In this document: piece after piece, positions 23,089 to 31,675 of the stretch
How positions within the stretch are numbered: position 1 is the stretch's first letter
Layout of the letters: every line of letters starts with the position of its first letter
From: Candidatus Vecturithrix granuli
Lineage (GTDB): Bacteria; Moduliflexota; Moduliflexia; Moduliflexales; Moduliflexaceae
Direction: 5' to 3'
DNA: 55,304 nt
Assembly: GCA_000739535.1 (NCBI GenBank)
Contig: DF820463.1
Span: forward strand, 1,033,956 to 1,089,259
Notes under the pieces: generated by a model
Databases searched by the model: none
What the model was told of the DNA's origin: nothing
The model's input: the letters and a program-made list of their open reading frames with translations, nothing else
Made by a program: the position numbers and the translations under genes

Positions 23089-25185
23089 TTAGCATGTAGG
23101 AAACCGGGTTTTTTCGAAAAAACCCGGTTTCTGTGTCTGACTCCTGTGAATAAGTTGCTCCCAGGTCGTGCGGATGTCGTGTTCTGTGAAATCCTGCTGC
23201 AACAGCCAGCCTACGGTTGCGCTGCACTGTCGGCAAAATAGTTCGCTGTCGCCGGTATCAATGGATTCCGGCTGCGTCCAATGGCCTGCTGCTTGATGTC
23301 CGTCAAGTGCGAGCACTAAAATGCTGTCGTGGGTAATTGAGCGCAAATTGTTGATATGCACGGAGATCGGATGTTCCGAAAAGACCGTATATGCATTCAT
23401 CAACCTGAAACCAGCATGTTGTAACGCAATGGTCAGTTCTGCCCAGGCCTGAGGGTCCCAGTGATGAAAGGTAAATACCAATCGCCCGGTCTGCTGTTTG
23501 AGTATGCGCCCGCATTCGGCAAATATGCCCGATATGACTCGCATAAAACCACTGGTTGCTTGAGAGGATTTCACGGCGACTGCACTGAGGTTTTCATTGT
23601 ATGTCCAATTGACTTCATCGGGTAATAAGCATCGCAGCCAGACCCGGAAGAACGCGGCCAGATTGCTGTATTGCACGCTGTCATAATAGGGTGGGTCTGT
23701 CACAATCAGATCAACCGAATGATCTTCAAGCGGTAGATGGCGTGAATCGCCGTGAATGAGCCAAAAACGCTGATGCTCATGCAAGAGCGACCGTTGATCA
23801 CACACCTCAATGCCAGCATCCATTTCTCCCGGAAGTTTGACCACCTGTTGTTTCCCATCCTGTCCAATTTTGCGTTCAATTGGGGCCAACGCCCATTTGC
23901 GGCCGCGTTCGATCCGGTCACGAAACAGGATCTGAAGATTGCCGGAAGATTTCTGTTGGTTGACCGGATTGTTTTCCAGGGCGGTATAAGGCAATGAATA
24001 GGCATGTAAGGCAAACACATGGCGAATCGCTTCTGGACGGCGTTTGTACCATCCTTTGTATCCGCACAGAAGCGAATTGAATTCGAGTGAGGTGGACACC
24101 AATACGCCTAAATTCAGTTTGGCGATCCCGTTGTAATCGTGTAATTGACGAATCGCTTGATGAAGGTACAACAGTTGGCGAGATGAAAACAGGTCAAGGT
24201 AGGAATGGATGTGATGGCGCAGCAGGTCGTCAGATTTCGGCCCGCTCTGTACAGCAAAATCTTCCGTCGGCCCAAAATCTAAGATCTCACGCTGTCTGTC
24301 AGCCTGATGAAGGCGGTCGAAATCAGATTCCCCCGGCGAGCGAAAAAAGAACCCATGCTCAGGGCATGCGACGGCAATAGCAATCGGCGTATAACGGGCA
24401 TAGTACGGGACATCCAACAATTCCTGATAGGCTTGCCCGCAGACCGGACAAATTTTTTCAGTTTTTGGAATCAGATGATTGGTCTGCCTCGAACCCACGT
24501 GAGCGTCTCCGTCTTCAAGAATTTCCCAACTGTGCGGATCAATCCGAATCGTCCGCTTCGCTTCGTGGCGTAACTCATATTGGTCAATCTGTACCACTTC
24601 CCCGCAAGCGCAGGATTTCCGCAGACCGTACAGCGTGTAGTGGCTGTCCAACGTCCGCTGACAGGTGGGACATTCGGTCTGAAAAAAGCACCCTACGCTC
24701 TGATACAGGTCAGTAAAAAATTGAAAAAATGCCCCATGCAACTCCCCGGGCGCGATCTGGCTTAACGTCGCACGCGCCTGCACAATCGGAATCGGGTCAA
24801 TATCCGCGCCGATCACATTCGCGCCTAAGCGAATCGCCTCGTGCAGGGTCGTTCCGCCGCCCATCATCGGATCAAGCACGATTTTCCCCTCTAATCCGCC
24901 AGGCATGTAGTAATCGCGCGAGGCGGCATCAGGCACGAATTGTTTCAGGATGGTACGAAAGGTGGACCCGCAGCGACGCGCCCACCACTTGTGCAAATAG
25001 GTATTCGGCCGAAAAAGATGCTTATTGAAGACTTCACGCCGGGATAACTCATCCGCAAACTGTTCCGGAAATGTCTCATCAATTGAAAAGTGTTCCTCTG
25101 CCTGAGAGTGACGGGAGAACTTTTCAAAGCTTAATTGTCGGACGATGTGAATGCGCGTAGGAGTTATAGTGCTATCCATCTTCAT
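23089..25185 (-). CDS. Zn-ribbon adenine-specific DNA methylase (COG1743/DUF1156-like)
   Basis: 698 aa. N-terminal HKWWARRCGSTFRTIL (65-80), SAM-binding LDPMMGGGTTLHEAI (104-118), a zinc-ribbon region with CPTC, CAC and CPVC pairs (about 170-280), then catalytic TDPPYYDSVQYSNLAAFF (from D497). It acts on adenine in DNA by family. No restriction nuclease gene adjoins, so it may be an orphan methylase or a remnant of a defence locus. The last dozen residues (TQKPGFFEKTRF...) are encoded by a family B hairpin, so the original C-terminus seems to have been replaced or extended by a repeat. Confidence 0.85.
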   Translation of the reverse strand: MKMDSTITPTRIHIVRQLSFEKFSRHSQAEEHFSIDETFPEQFADELSRREVFNKHLFRPNTYLHKWWARRCGSTFRTILKQFVPDAASRDYYMPGGLEGKIVLDPMMGGGTTLHEAIRLGANVIGADIDPIPIVQARATLSQIAPGELHGAFFQFFTDLYQSVGCFFQTECPTCQRTLDSHYTLYGLRKSCACGEVVQIDQYELRHEAKRTIRIDPHSWEILEDGDAHVGSRQTNHLIPKTEKICPVCGQAYQELLDVPYYARYTPIAIAVACPEHGFFFRSPGESDFDRLHQADRQREILDFGPTEDFAVQSGPKSDDLLRHHIHSYLDLFSSRQLLYLHQAIRQLHDYNGIAKLNLGVLVSTSLEFNSLLCGYKGWYKRRPEAIRHVFALHAYSLPYTALENNPVNQQKSSGNLQILFRDRIERGRKWALAPIERKIGQDGKQQVVKLPGEMDAGIEVCDQRSLLHEHQRFWLIHGDSRHLPLEDHSVDLIVTDPPYYDSVQYSNLAAFFRVWLRCLLPDEVNWTYNENLSAVAVKSSQATSGFMRVISGIFAECGRILKQQTGRLVFTFHHWDPQAWAELTIALQHAGFRLMNAYTVFSEHPISVHINNLRSITHDSILVLALDGHQAAGHWTQPESIDTGDSELFCRQCSATVGWLLQQDFTEHDIRTTWEQLIHRSQTQKPGFFEKTRFPTC
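23099..23132. repeat. AAACCGGGTTT hairpin inside a coding sequence
   Basis: Perfect hairpin with a TTCGAA centre, a family B member. It lies within the 3' end of the methylase gene and supplies its C-terminal residues. Confidence 0.85.
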
Positions 25186-25310
25186 TACGGGCCAAATACA
25201 AATACATAACAGACGACGTTGAGTGAAATCAAAGGGTCAGATTTTCTTACCAGACAATCATTTATTTCATACACCAAAGCCTGTCAAGCATTTTCCATGA
25301 TCATTTCAGA

Positions 25311-25334
25311 GCTTTTTCTCATTTAGCTTGACAA
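25311..25334 (+). repeat. 24-bp direct repeat, left copy
   Basis: GCTTTTTCTCATTTAGCTTG followed by ACAA; exact second copy at 26443-26466. The pair flanks the toxin-antitoxin genes. The left copy carries the -35 box of the antitoxin promoter. Confidence 0.85.
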
Positions 25335-25357
25335 GTACCTCATGAAGCTTCTATGAT
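25328..25357 (+). promoter_or_regulatory. Sigma-70 promoter of the toxin-antitoxin operon
   Basis: TTGACA (25328-25333), 18-bp spacer, TATGAT (25352-25357). Start near 25364 gives a leader of about 180 nt to the antitoxin ATG; the leader holds no recognised gene. Nothing else of note is seen in 25186-25545. Confidence 0.6.
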
Positions 25358-25545
25358 CTGTTCCACTTCAAAGAGAAAACATAGTGAAAAACCCAGGGAA
25401 GAGGAAAAAGAACCGGTAGAAAATTTTGGGTTGACAGAGGCGGCAAGAGATCTCAGAGTGACAACAATTGCTGGATCAAAATGAGCGTATTGTTCGGATG
25501 CTGTAATATTTGGAAACGTATCACATCGACAAAAGAGGCAACCCT

Positions 25546-25800
25546 ATGCAAGTTACCGTTAATGTACCTGAAACATTGCCGCAGGATATCGTGCAGCAAT
25601 TGCTCAAACAATTTGAACGCATGCTCCAAAAAGAAGCTGAAAAATGGCGTGCTTCAGCAAAACCTGTCTCAAAATGGGCGAAAATTGCTCAGGAAGCCCA
25701 TAAAGAAAGTCCATTAGAGGGTTTGAGTGCACACATCTTACGCTGTTCACAGGAAATCCGTGATCATTCAGAATTCAAGCACGATCAGGAGGTTGTATGA
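25546..25800 (+). CDS. Antitoxin of PIN-domain TA pair (VapB-like)
   Basis: 84 aa from ATG 25546 with AAGAGG upstream. N-terminus MQVTVNVPETLPQDIVQQLL looks like a short beta strand followed by helix, then a charged helical stretch; no classical domain was recognised. Assigned by size, position and the 4-bp overlap with the PIN toxin gene. The C-terminal half would be the toxin-binding part. The frame is open from 25510, but that start lacks a ribosome site. Confidence 0.65.
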   Translation: MQVTVNVPETLPQDIVQQLLKQFERMLQKEAEKWRASAKPVSKWAKIAQEAHKESPLEGLSAHILRCSQEIRDHSEFKHDQEVV

Positions 25801-26249
25801 AATTTCTCCTGGATACGGATGCGATCAGTTTCTTCTATGACGCCGCCAGAACGCCGGAACATCATGTTATCCAGCGTCATGTGTCAACATTGCAGGATGA
25901 TGATGTTTTACAGATTTCGGTATTAACATTGTACGAATTCGAGTACAGCTATTTTAATGCCACTGTCAATCAACAGGAGCAGATTCGACGCACTATTCGA
26001 AAAATTGAAACAACTTTTGAGGTTATCCCGTTGAAACGGGAATTTGCACCGATTTACGGTGAGATGAAATGCCTGTTAAAACGTTCGACCGGCCGGAAAC
26101 CCAAAGAGATGAAAAAATACAATATTGATCTCATGATTGCAAGCAGTTCCGTCGCAGAGCAAAGTACACTGATCGGATCAGACGCGATTTATTCGGAAAT
26201 TTCTGCTCTGTATCCTCGCTTTAAAGCAGAAAATTGGCTGATTTGTTGA
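25797..26249 (+). CDS. vapC: PIN-domain ribonuclease toxin (VapC-like)
   Basis: 150 aa, ATGA overlap with the antitoxin. PIN acidic residues are visible: D6 in LLDTDAI, E47 or E49 in LYEFEYSY, D111 in NIDLMIAS and D129 in GSDAIYSE. These form the Mg-dependent active site that cuts RNA, often tRNA, in this family. The normal length is 130-150 aa. It is part of a 1.1-kb segment bounded by a 24-bp direct repeat, consistent with a mobile or addiction cassette. Confidence 0.85.
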   Translation: MKFLLDTDAISFFYDAARTPEHHVIQRHVSTLQDDDVLQISVLTLYEFEYSYFNATVNQQEQIRRTIRKIETTFEVIPLKREFAPIYGEMKCLLKRSTGRKPKEMKKYNIDLMIASSSVAEQSTLIGSDAIYSEISALYPRFKAENWLIC

Positions 26250-26370
26250 TATTTTTTATAGAGACATCGTAACTATTTACCAGGTTCATTCGTCATAGGC
26301 GATCCACAGCTTGTCTGCTCAGGTAGACATAACCGCTACGCGGTAGAATTGGAGTGGGGAAGACAGTCCA

Positions 26371-26466
26371 TTGCTACAATACTCTATCGCCTACGGCGAA
26401 AAAATCAGCTCAGTAGTAACTATTTTTCACGACAATTTTCGGGCTTTTTCTCATTTAGCTTGACAA
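26371..26466 (+). repeat. 33-bp unit shared with 17499-17531, and right copy of the 24-bp direct repeat
   Basis: 26371-26403 (TTGCTACAATACTCTATCGC then CTACGGCGAAAAA) repeats 17499-17531. 26443-26466 is the right copy of the repeat at 25311-25334. The gap 26250-26487 otherwise holds only short hairpins. Confidence 0.75.
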
Positions 26467-26487
26467 TACGGTTATCTTCCCTTCCTT

Positions 26488-27210
26488 TTACATGCGGGTC
26501 TTTCCGACAGGCATGATGTAGAGAGGATTTTCTTCATCTCGCATATTTACTATCGTTTTGACTTGTGTATCCTGAAACGCTCCGATCACGACTGCGCCCA
26601 GGTTCAAGGAAACAGCCTGTAAATACACATTTTGGGCAGCATGGCCGACTTCGATGTGTACATAGCGAACGCCCCGTTCGCCATATTTCCGCGTGGTGCG
26701 TTCATACACGGCGGAAAAGATCAGGGCGATAGCGCCCGTTTGAATGCTTGTCTGTCCAAGAGCAGCGACGGCCAAATCCTGTCGCACGTCTCCTGCTCTC
26801 AAGTGCGCAAGGGCATGAGCATGAGGCTCATATTTATAGATGCCCGCTGCAAGTCCGGAAACATTGCCAATAACCGCATATATTTCAAGCGGGTAGAGCG
26901 CGCCCGCCGAAGGTGCTGTTCGAAATCCCATTCTCAGGTCGGTCACTCCCTGCGCCGCCCACAGGAGTTGCGACACCTCAGAAAGCGTCAACGGCTCATC
27001 GGCATAGTCCCTGACAGATCTTCTTTGACGCAGCGCAGATTCAACTGATGTACTACTATCATATTTGGGATCAGGCAGGCTGATTTTTTCATGGCTGAGT
27101 TCATGGGTCTGACCTTTGTCTCCTGCTGCCTGCAAGAACGGGAGTGACCCTCCTGCTATCGCGCCGATTGCGGCGATAGCCAGAAAAGCGGTATGGATTT
27201 TTTTCATCAT
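26488..27210 (-). CDS. Exported SagB-type nitroreductase-family oxidoreductase
   Basis: 240 aa from ATG 27210, preceded by GGAGAGGTGAT; the frame is open upstream to 27411 but without a signal. Signal peptide KKIHTAFLAIAAIGAIAGGS up to QAAG. The nitroreductase fold then shows ALRQRRSVRDYADEPLTLSE, RTAPSAGALYPLEIYAV (FMN-binding, typical of SagB), HIEVGHAAQNVYLQA and LGAVVIGAFQD. It is an FMN enzyme in the periplasm or envelope. SagB relatives in peptide biosynthesis oxidise azolines, but no partner cyclodehydratase is nearby, so the substrate is unknown. Confidence 0.85.
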   Translation of the reverse strand: MMKKIHTAFLAIAAIGAIAGGSLPFLQAAGDKGQTHELSHEKISLPDPKYDSSTSVESALRQRRSVRDYADEPLTLSEVSQLLWAAQGVTDLRMGFRTAPSAGALYPLEIYAVIGNVSGLAAGIYKYEPHAHALAHLRAGDVRQDLAVAALGQTSIQTGAIALIFSAVYERTTRKYGERGVRYVHIEVGHAAQNVYLQAVSLNLGAVVIGAFQDTQVKTIVNMRDEENPLYIMPVGKTRM

Positions 27211-27536
27211 ATCACCTCTCCCATGAAAGGAAATAAACCTGTGTCTCAGCACAATTCGCCAGTTACGCAATTCGGTTGAAATTGGCGCCTTCAAAAGAAG
27301 CCTGTCAAGAAAAAAGCAGAAGGCAGAACTCCAAACCTCACGTTTTCTGATCTCACGTGAAATGATCATTCCGGTGAAATTTTTGTTGCCATTATCAACC
27401 GCTTTGCACACACTACCTCTGATGCGATAAAAACGTCAGGGGAAAATTCCTGGCGAGAAACATTATCAATCCGGAAGACGTACACAGGGCATACCCTTGT
27501 TTACGCCGTGTCCAGGCATGGCAGGAGGGTCTCACG
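27211..27536. promoter_or_regulatory. Divergent intergenic region
   Basis: The space between the exported reductase (minus) and the binding-protein/kinase pair (plus). A minus-strand TTGACA at about 27300-27305 lacks a good -10 box. A TCACGTGA palindrome lies near 27354-27361, with a direct repeat of CTCACG close by. No gene or firm promoter could be called. Confidence 0.3.
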
Positions 27537-28544
27537 ATGTTTCAGATGAGAGTCTGTCGTCTTATAGTGGGTATGGTAGCTGTATTGTGTGTGGCTGGAT
27601 TTATGCTTCAGCCGGCAACGGCTGCCCGGTATAAGGTGCTGGTTGTCATGAGTTATGATGAGACTTATCCGTTTGAGGCGGAAATGCGGGAGGGCATTGA
27701 GGCAGCTCTGGCAGAAATGTGCGAAATGACCTATTTTTACATGAATACGAAAAAGCATTTTGAGGGCGGGCCGCAGAAAGCCAAAGAAGCTTATGCTCTC
27801 TATCATGAATTGCAGCCTGATGGCGTGATTGCGGCCGATGACGACGCTCAGGCCATGTTCGTCGTGCCGTATTTGAAAGATCAGCTCAAAACACCCGTGA
27901 TGTTCTGCGGGGTCAATGCTGAGCCGGAGAAATACGGTTATCCGGCCTCAAATGTGTCGGGAATTTTGGAACGCGGACATGATCGCGAGTCGCTGGCTCT
28001 GCTCCTCCAGCTTGCGCCCTCTGTCAAAACCTTCGGGCGCATTGTCAAAGATACCCCGATGTCGCGCGCCGATGTCAAAACGGTTCAGCAGGATGTCGAA
28101 GCTGCCGGGTTAACATACATTGATTTTAACCTGCCTGCCACGCTTCAGGAAGCTCTGGATCTGGTAGAGACCTACAGAGAGCGTTGCGATGTCCTTTTGG
28201 TGTCAACTTTGCAAGGTATTCCCGATGAGAATGGGAACCCGATGACCAATCGCGCCGCGATTGCGCGTGTCGTAACGGCGTTTGGGAAACCCACCATTGG
28301 AAGCACGTTGAGCGATGTGCGGGATGGGGCCTTGTGCGCGGTGATCCAAAGTGGTCAGGAACAGGGACACACTGCCGCAGAAATGCTGCTGAAGGCTCTG
28401 AAGGGCTCGCCGGTCCCTGAAATTCCGATAACGCGCAATAAGTTTGGCCGGCGCATCATCAATGTAGATACGATGAAAGCTCTGAGCATCAGCCCCAAAC
28501 CTTTAGTCATCCGGAATGCTGAGTTAGTCAAAACGGAACCATAA
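27537..28544 (+). CDS. Periplasmic ABC-type substrate-binding protein (PF04392-like)
   Basis: 335 aa, ATG 27537 with GGAGGG upstream. Signal peptide to about residue 29 (FMLQPATAA). Then YKVLVVMSYDETYPFEAEMREG, LQPDGVIAADDDAQAMFVVPYLKD and TPVMFCGVNAEPEKYG: the pattern of ABC_sub_bind proteins. No permease or ATPase genes are near; the next gene, 4 bp on, is a membrane histidine kinase. Inference: it works as the periplasmic ligand receptor of that kinase. Confidence 0.85.
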   Translation: MFQMRVCRLIVGMVAVLCVAGFMLQPATAARYKVLVVMSYDETYPFEAEMREGIEAALAEMCEMTYFYMNTKKHFEGGPQKAKEAYALYHELQPDGVIAADDDAQAMFVVPYLKDQLKTPVMFCGVNAEPEKYGYPASNVSGILERGHDRESLALLLQLAPSVKTFGRIVKDTPMSRADVKTVQQDVEAAGLTYIDFNLPATLQEALDLVETYRERCDVLLVSTLQGIPDENGNPMTNRAAIARVVTAFGKPTIGSTLSDVRDGALCAVIQSGQEQGHTAAEMLLKALKGSPVPEIPITRNKFGRRIINVDTMKALSISPKPLVIRNAELVKTEP

Positions 28545-28548
28545 AAAT

Positions 28549-30516
28549 ATGCAATTCATAGATCGCCTGCGATGTTATCGCTCAAGCATTGTCGTTAAAT
28601 TGATTCTGTTGAATCTACTGATTCTGCTGTCCATCGGAGGCGTTGTGGTGGTAAATCTGATGTTCTCGCATCAGATTGGCGACACCCTGAAGACCATCAT
28701 TGACAATGAAGTCTCCCGGGCTATTCAAAGCGCAGAGTTAAGCCGTAATCTGAATACAATGTTTGCGGAGATGCACTTGCTGCTCAACACCTTTACCGAG
28801 CGGGAAGACCTGTTGGATCCGCTGGGTGACCGTCTGATCGCAACCTTGCGAGCCAGCATCGTCCACCGCGAGCCTGACGCTATCTCTGATGCGCTCGTGC
28901 GTTTTAAACAGACCTTGGAGACGCTCCTGGTGGAATGCGCGTTGATTTTCCGGATGTCCGAGCAGATTCGGAACATTGAACAGGAACTCGATACGCAGAT
29001 CGCCGCATTAGATGAATTGGTTACGGCTCTTATCATCGATCGGAAAATTGCGGGTAAGGACTACGAATTATTTGCGCTGGAGCAGGTGAGCGCATCAATT
29101 CCGGATTATCGCAGTTTGCTGTTACAGATCGCCATGCAGCTTGCCAATCTCCGGCGCGATTATCTGGGCGCAGCCCTGCTCGATAATGCGTATGGACTGC
29201 AGATTCAGAGCAAGCTGGAGGATATCTCCGCTAGCTTGCTGGTCTCAACCACCGCAGGCGATGAACTTGTGCCGTCCGGAAAGCAAATCATCGCAACCGT
29301 CGAACGGTATAAAGCTGCGATCATAGTATTCCAGCAGGCCATGCGCGTTTTTCAAACCCGGTTCAGCGCCATGAGCCGCGCCCAGGCTCAAGTAAGCTCT
29401 TTGATGCAAACGCTTGAGAACGAAATTGCCCAAACCGCCGGACATATTCGGGAAGATGTTGACAGTAAGATCCAGGCATCCCGCCAGGTGACGCTGATTT
29501 TTTCAGTGATCATCCTTACCTTACTGGTCGGCATAGGGATCTCTGCGATTAAAATCATCCGTCCGATTTTACATCTTACGGCGTCCGCCTCCTCGATTGC
29601 AGAAGGCAACCTGGATACGCCGATTGACAGCAGCGGCGTTGATGAAATCGGACGACTGGCCCGCAGTTTTGTCCACATGCGGGATGTGATTCGAGCCGAA
29701 ATGGACGCCCTGGCCGAAAAAAATACCACTCTATTGGTAGAAACGGCCGAACGCAAACGGGTAGAGGAGTCGCTGCGCCTCCTCAATGATGAACTGGAAC
29801 AGCGCGTGCATCAACGCACGCTCGACCTGGAGACAGCCAACAAAGAATTGAAAGAGTTCGCGTATGTTGTCTCGCACGATTTAAAGGCCCCGCTGCGCGG
29901 GATCAGCCGGCTGGCGCAGTGGTTAGAGAAGGATTATGCTGATAAGCTTGGGGAAGAGGGTCAGGAACAACTTAACCTTCTGGCGGCTCAGGTCAGGCAC
30001 ATGAGTGCATTGATTGACGGGGTTTTGCGCTATTCCAGAGCGATTCATGGCAGCGAGTGCGAAGAATCTATAGATTTGAATGTGCTTGTGCCCCAGGTAA
30101 TCGCTATGCTCATGCCGCCAGCCCGAATAACGATTCGACTGATAGAGGAACTCCCTGTCATTTATGGAGATCCCATTCGGATCATGCAAGTGTTTCAAAA
30201 TCTTCTGAACAATGCTGTGAAGTTCATGGATAAACCGGATGGACAGATTACTGTTCATTGTGAGGATACCGGCGCTCTGTGGACATTTCACGTGGAAGAC
30301 AACGGCCCTGGCATTGATCCACGTCATCATGAACGCATCTTCCAAATCTTTCAAACGAATACATCCCCGGATCAAAGTGAAAGTACCGGCATTGGGTTGA
30401 CGGTGGTCAAAAAAATTGTAGAATTATATGGAGGGCGCGTCTGGGTTGAATCCACTGTAGGACAAGGAAGCCGGTTCTCTTTCACCTGGCCGAAACAATC
30501 AGGAGACCGTCAATAG
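28549..30516 (+). CDS. Membrane histidine kinase with long periplasmic helical domain
   Basis: 655 aa. TM1 about 17-40, periplasmic region about 41-312 predicted helical (four-helix type, TorS-like), TM2 about 314-337, HAMP (PILHLTASASSIAEGNLDTP), a coiled-coil linker, HisKA VVSHDLKAPLRG (H443), and HATPase_c with QVFQNLLNNAVKF, DNGPGID, GIGLTVVKKIV. There is no receiver domain, and no response regulator gene adjoins. Direct coupling to the binding protein upstream recalls TorT-TorS and related binding-protein-dependent sensors. Confidence 0.92.
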   Translation: MQFIDRLRCYRSSIVVKLILLNLLILLSIGGVVVVNLMFSHQIGDTLKTIIDNEVSRAIQSAELSRNLNTMFAEMHLLLNTFTEREDLLDPLGDRLIATLRASIVHREPDAISDALVRFKQTLETLLVECALIFRMSEQIRNIEQELDTQIAALDELVTALIIDRKIAGKDYELFALEQVSASIPDYRSLLLQIAMQLANLRRDYLGAALLDNAYGLQIQSKLEDISASLLVSTTAGDELVPSGKQIIATVERYKAAIIVFQQAMRVFQTRFSAMSRAQAQVSSLMQTLENEIAQTAGHIREDVDSKIQASRQVTLIFSVIILTLLVGIGISAIKIIRPILHLTASASSIAEGNLDTPIDSSGVDEIGRLARSFVHMRDVIRAEMDALAEKNTTLLVETAERKRVEESLRLLNDELEQRVHQRTLDLETANKELKEFAYVVSHDLKAPLRGISRLAQWLEKDYADKLGEEGQEQLNLLAAQVRHMSALIDGVLRYSRAIHGSECEESIDLNVLVPQVIAMLMPPARITIRLIEELPVIYGDPIRIMQVFQNLLNNAVKFMDKPDGQITVHCEDTGALWTFHVEDNGPGIDPRHHERIFQIFQTNTSPDQSESTGIGLTVVKKIVELYGGRVWVESTVGQGSRFSFTWPKQSGDRQ

Positions 30517-30550
30517 CGCGCCAATACTTCGCCAGTAACATCCTAACATC

Positions 30551-30602
30551 CGGAGTGTCAAAGCTCCGCTTTAACAGAGAAAACAGAGCTTTCGCACTCC
30601 GG
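30551..30602. repeat. Palindromic repeat, family C, copy 2
   Basis: CGGAGTGTCAAAGCTCCGCT and its inverted partner ending CTTTCGCACTCCGG. It lies between the kinase and the dehydrogenase operon. Downstream, TATAAT at 30645-30650 could be a -10 box, but its nearest TTGACA is 24 bp away, so no promoter is called. Confidence 0.7.
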
Positions 30603-30686
30603 AGAAAATTGAGCTTGACAAAAATTCTACAATGATGGTGTGCTTATAATTTACAAAAAACATTGCACGAAAGGAAATAAAAATCT

Positions 30687-31649
30687 ATGAAACATTTGGA
30701 TACACCGCAGGCCCTCTTGTATTACATGATGTTAATTCGAGGGTTTGAACTCAAGATTGCAGAAGCCTTTGCCTATGGGAAACTGGCAGGCACCATGTTT
30801 CACCTGTCGGTCGGTCAGGAAGCCACGTCGGTCGGAACGATCTCAGCTCTAAGGGAAGGCGATTATATTCAAAGCCATCATCGCGGGCATGGTCACATGA
30901 TTGCGCTGGGCGCGGATGTCAATAAAATGATGGCTGAGATGTTCGGGCGTATCGATGGCTATTGTAAGGGCAAAGGCGGCTCGATGCACATTGCGGATAT
31001 GAAGCTTGGAAATCTGGGGGCCAATGGCGTTGTCGGCGCCGGACTCCCGATAGCAACCGGCGCGGCCCTGGGCGTCAAATATCTCAACCAGGATCGGGTG
31101 GTGATGTGCTTTTTCGGTGAAGGCGCGTCTTTGGAAGGCGAGTTTCATGAATCTTTAAACTTCGCAGGCTTGCACAAATTACCGATTGTGTATGTATTGG
31201 AAAATAATCAGTATTCCCTGTCAACGGCGTTAACGCGCGCCTCAGCCGTTGAAAACCTGTTCAGTCGGGCGGCGGCGTACAATATGCTAGGCGAACAGGT
31301 GGATGGCATGGAAGTGGTGGCTGTAGCTGAAGCAGCCAAACGCGCGGTCGAATACGCCCGCAGCGGCCAGGGTCCCTATTTGTTGGAGAGTTTGACCTAT
31401 CGCTACTATGGACACTCGCGCAGCGATCCGGCGCCTTACCGGACAAAAGAGGAAGAACAGGTCTGGAAGGCCAGAGATCCGATTGCCACCTACCAACAGA
31501 AATTGCTTGAACACAAGCTGATCACCAGCCAGGAAGTTGAGGGCATGAATGCGGAGATTGAAACACTCCTTGGCAAGGCGGTTGATTACGCTGATAAAAG
31601 CCCCTATCCGGAATTATCTGAAATTTTTGCCGATATTTATGCCCAATAA
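30687..31649 (+). CDS. 2-oxoacid/acetoin dehydrogenase E1 alpha subunit
   Basis: 320 aa. AcoA/PdhA family: LSVGQEATSVGTISALREGD, SHHRGHGHMIALG, GKGGSMHIAD, GANGVVGAGLPIATGAALG, and thiamine-diphosphate motif from FFGEGASLEGEFHESLNFA to LENNQYS. It forms an alpha2-beta2 E1 with the next gene, decarboxylating a 2-oxo acid or cleaving acetoin and passing the acyl group to a lipoyl domain. It is followed by E1 beta and a free lipoyl protein but no E2 catalytic or E3 gene. Confidence 0.92.
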   Translation: MKHLDTPQALLYYMMLIRGFELKIAEAFAYGKLAGTMFHLSVGQEATSVGTISALREGDYIQSHHRGHGHMIALGADVNKMMAEMFGRIDGYCKGKGGSMHIADMKLGNLGANGVVGAGLPIATGAALGVKYLNQDRVVMCFFGEGASLEGEFHESLNFAGLHKLPIVYVLENNQYSLSTALTRASAVENLFSRAAAYNMLGEQVDGMEVVAVAEAAKRAVEYARSGQGPYLLESLTYRYYGHSRSDPAPYRTKEEEQVWKARDPIATYQQKLLEHKLITSQEVEGMNAEIETLLGKAVDYADKSPYPELSEIFADIYAQ

Positions 31650-31675
31650 GTCAATAAACTGAGAGGAAGAAAGCT

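Noticed and set aside
25481-25717. Alternative frame over the antitoxin gene
   Set aside because: It is a Cys- and Asn-rich shadow of the antitoxin without a ribosome site; the 25546 frame overlaps the toxin start as TA pairs do.
30615-30650. TTGACA and TATAAT before the E1 alpha gene as one promoter
   Set aside because: The spacing is 24 bp, too long for a sigma-70 promoter.
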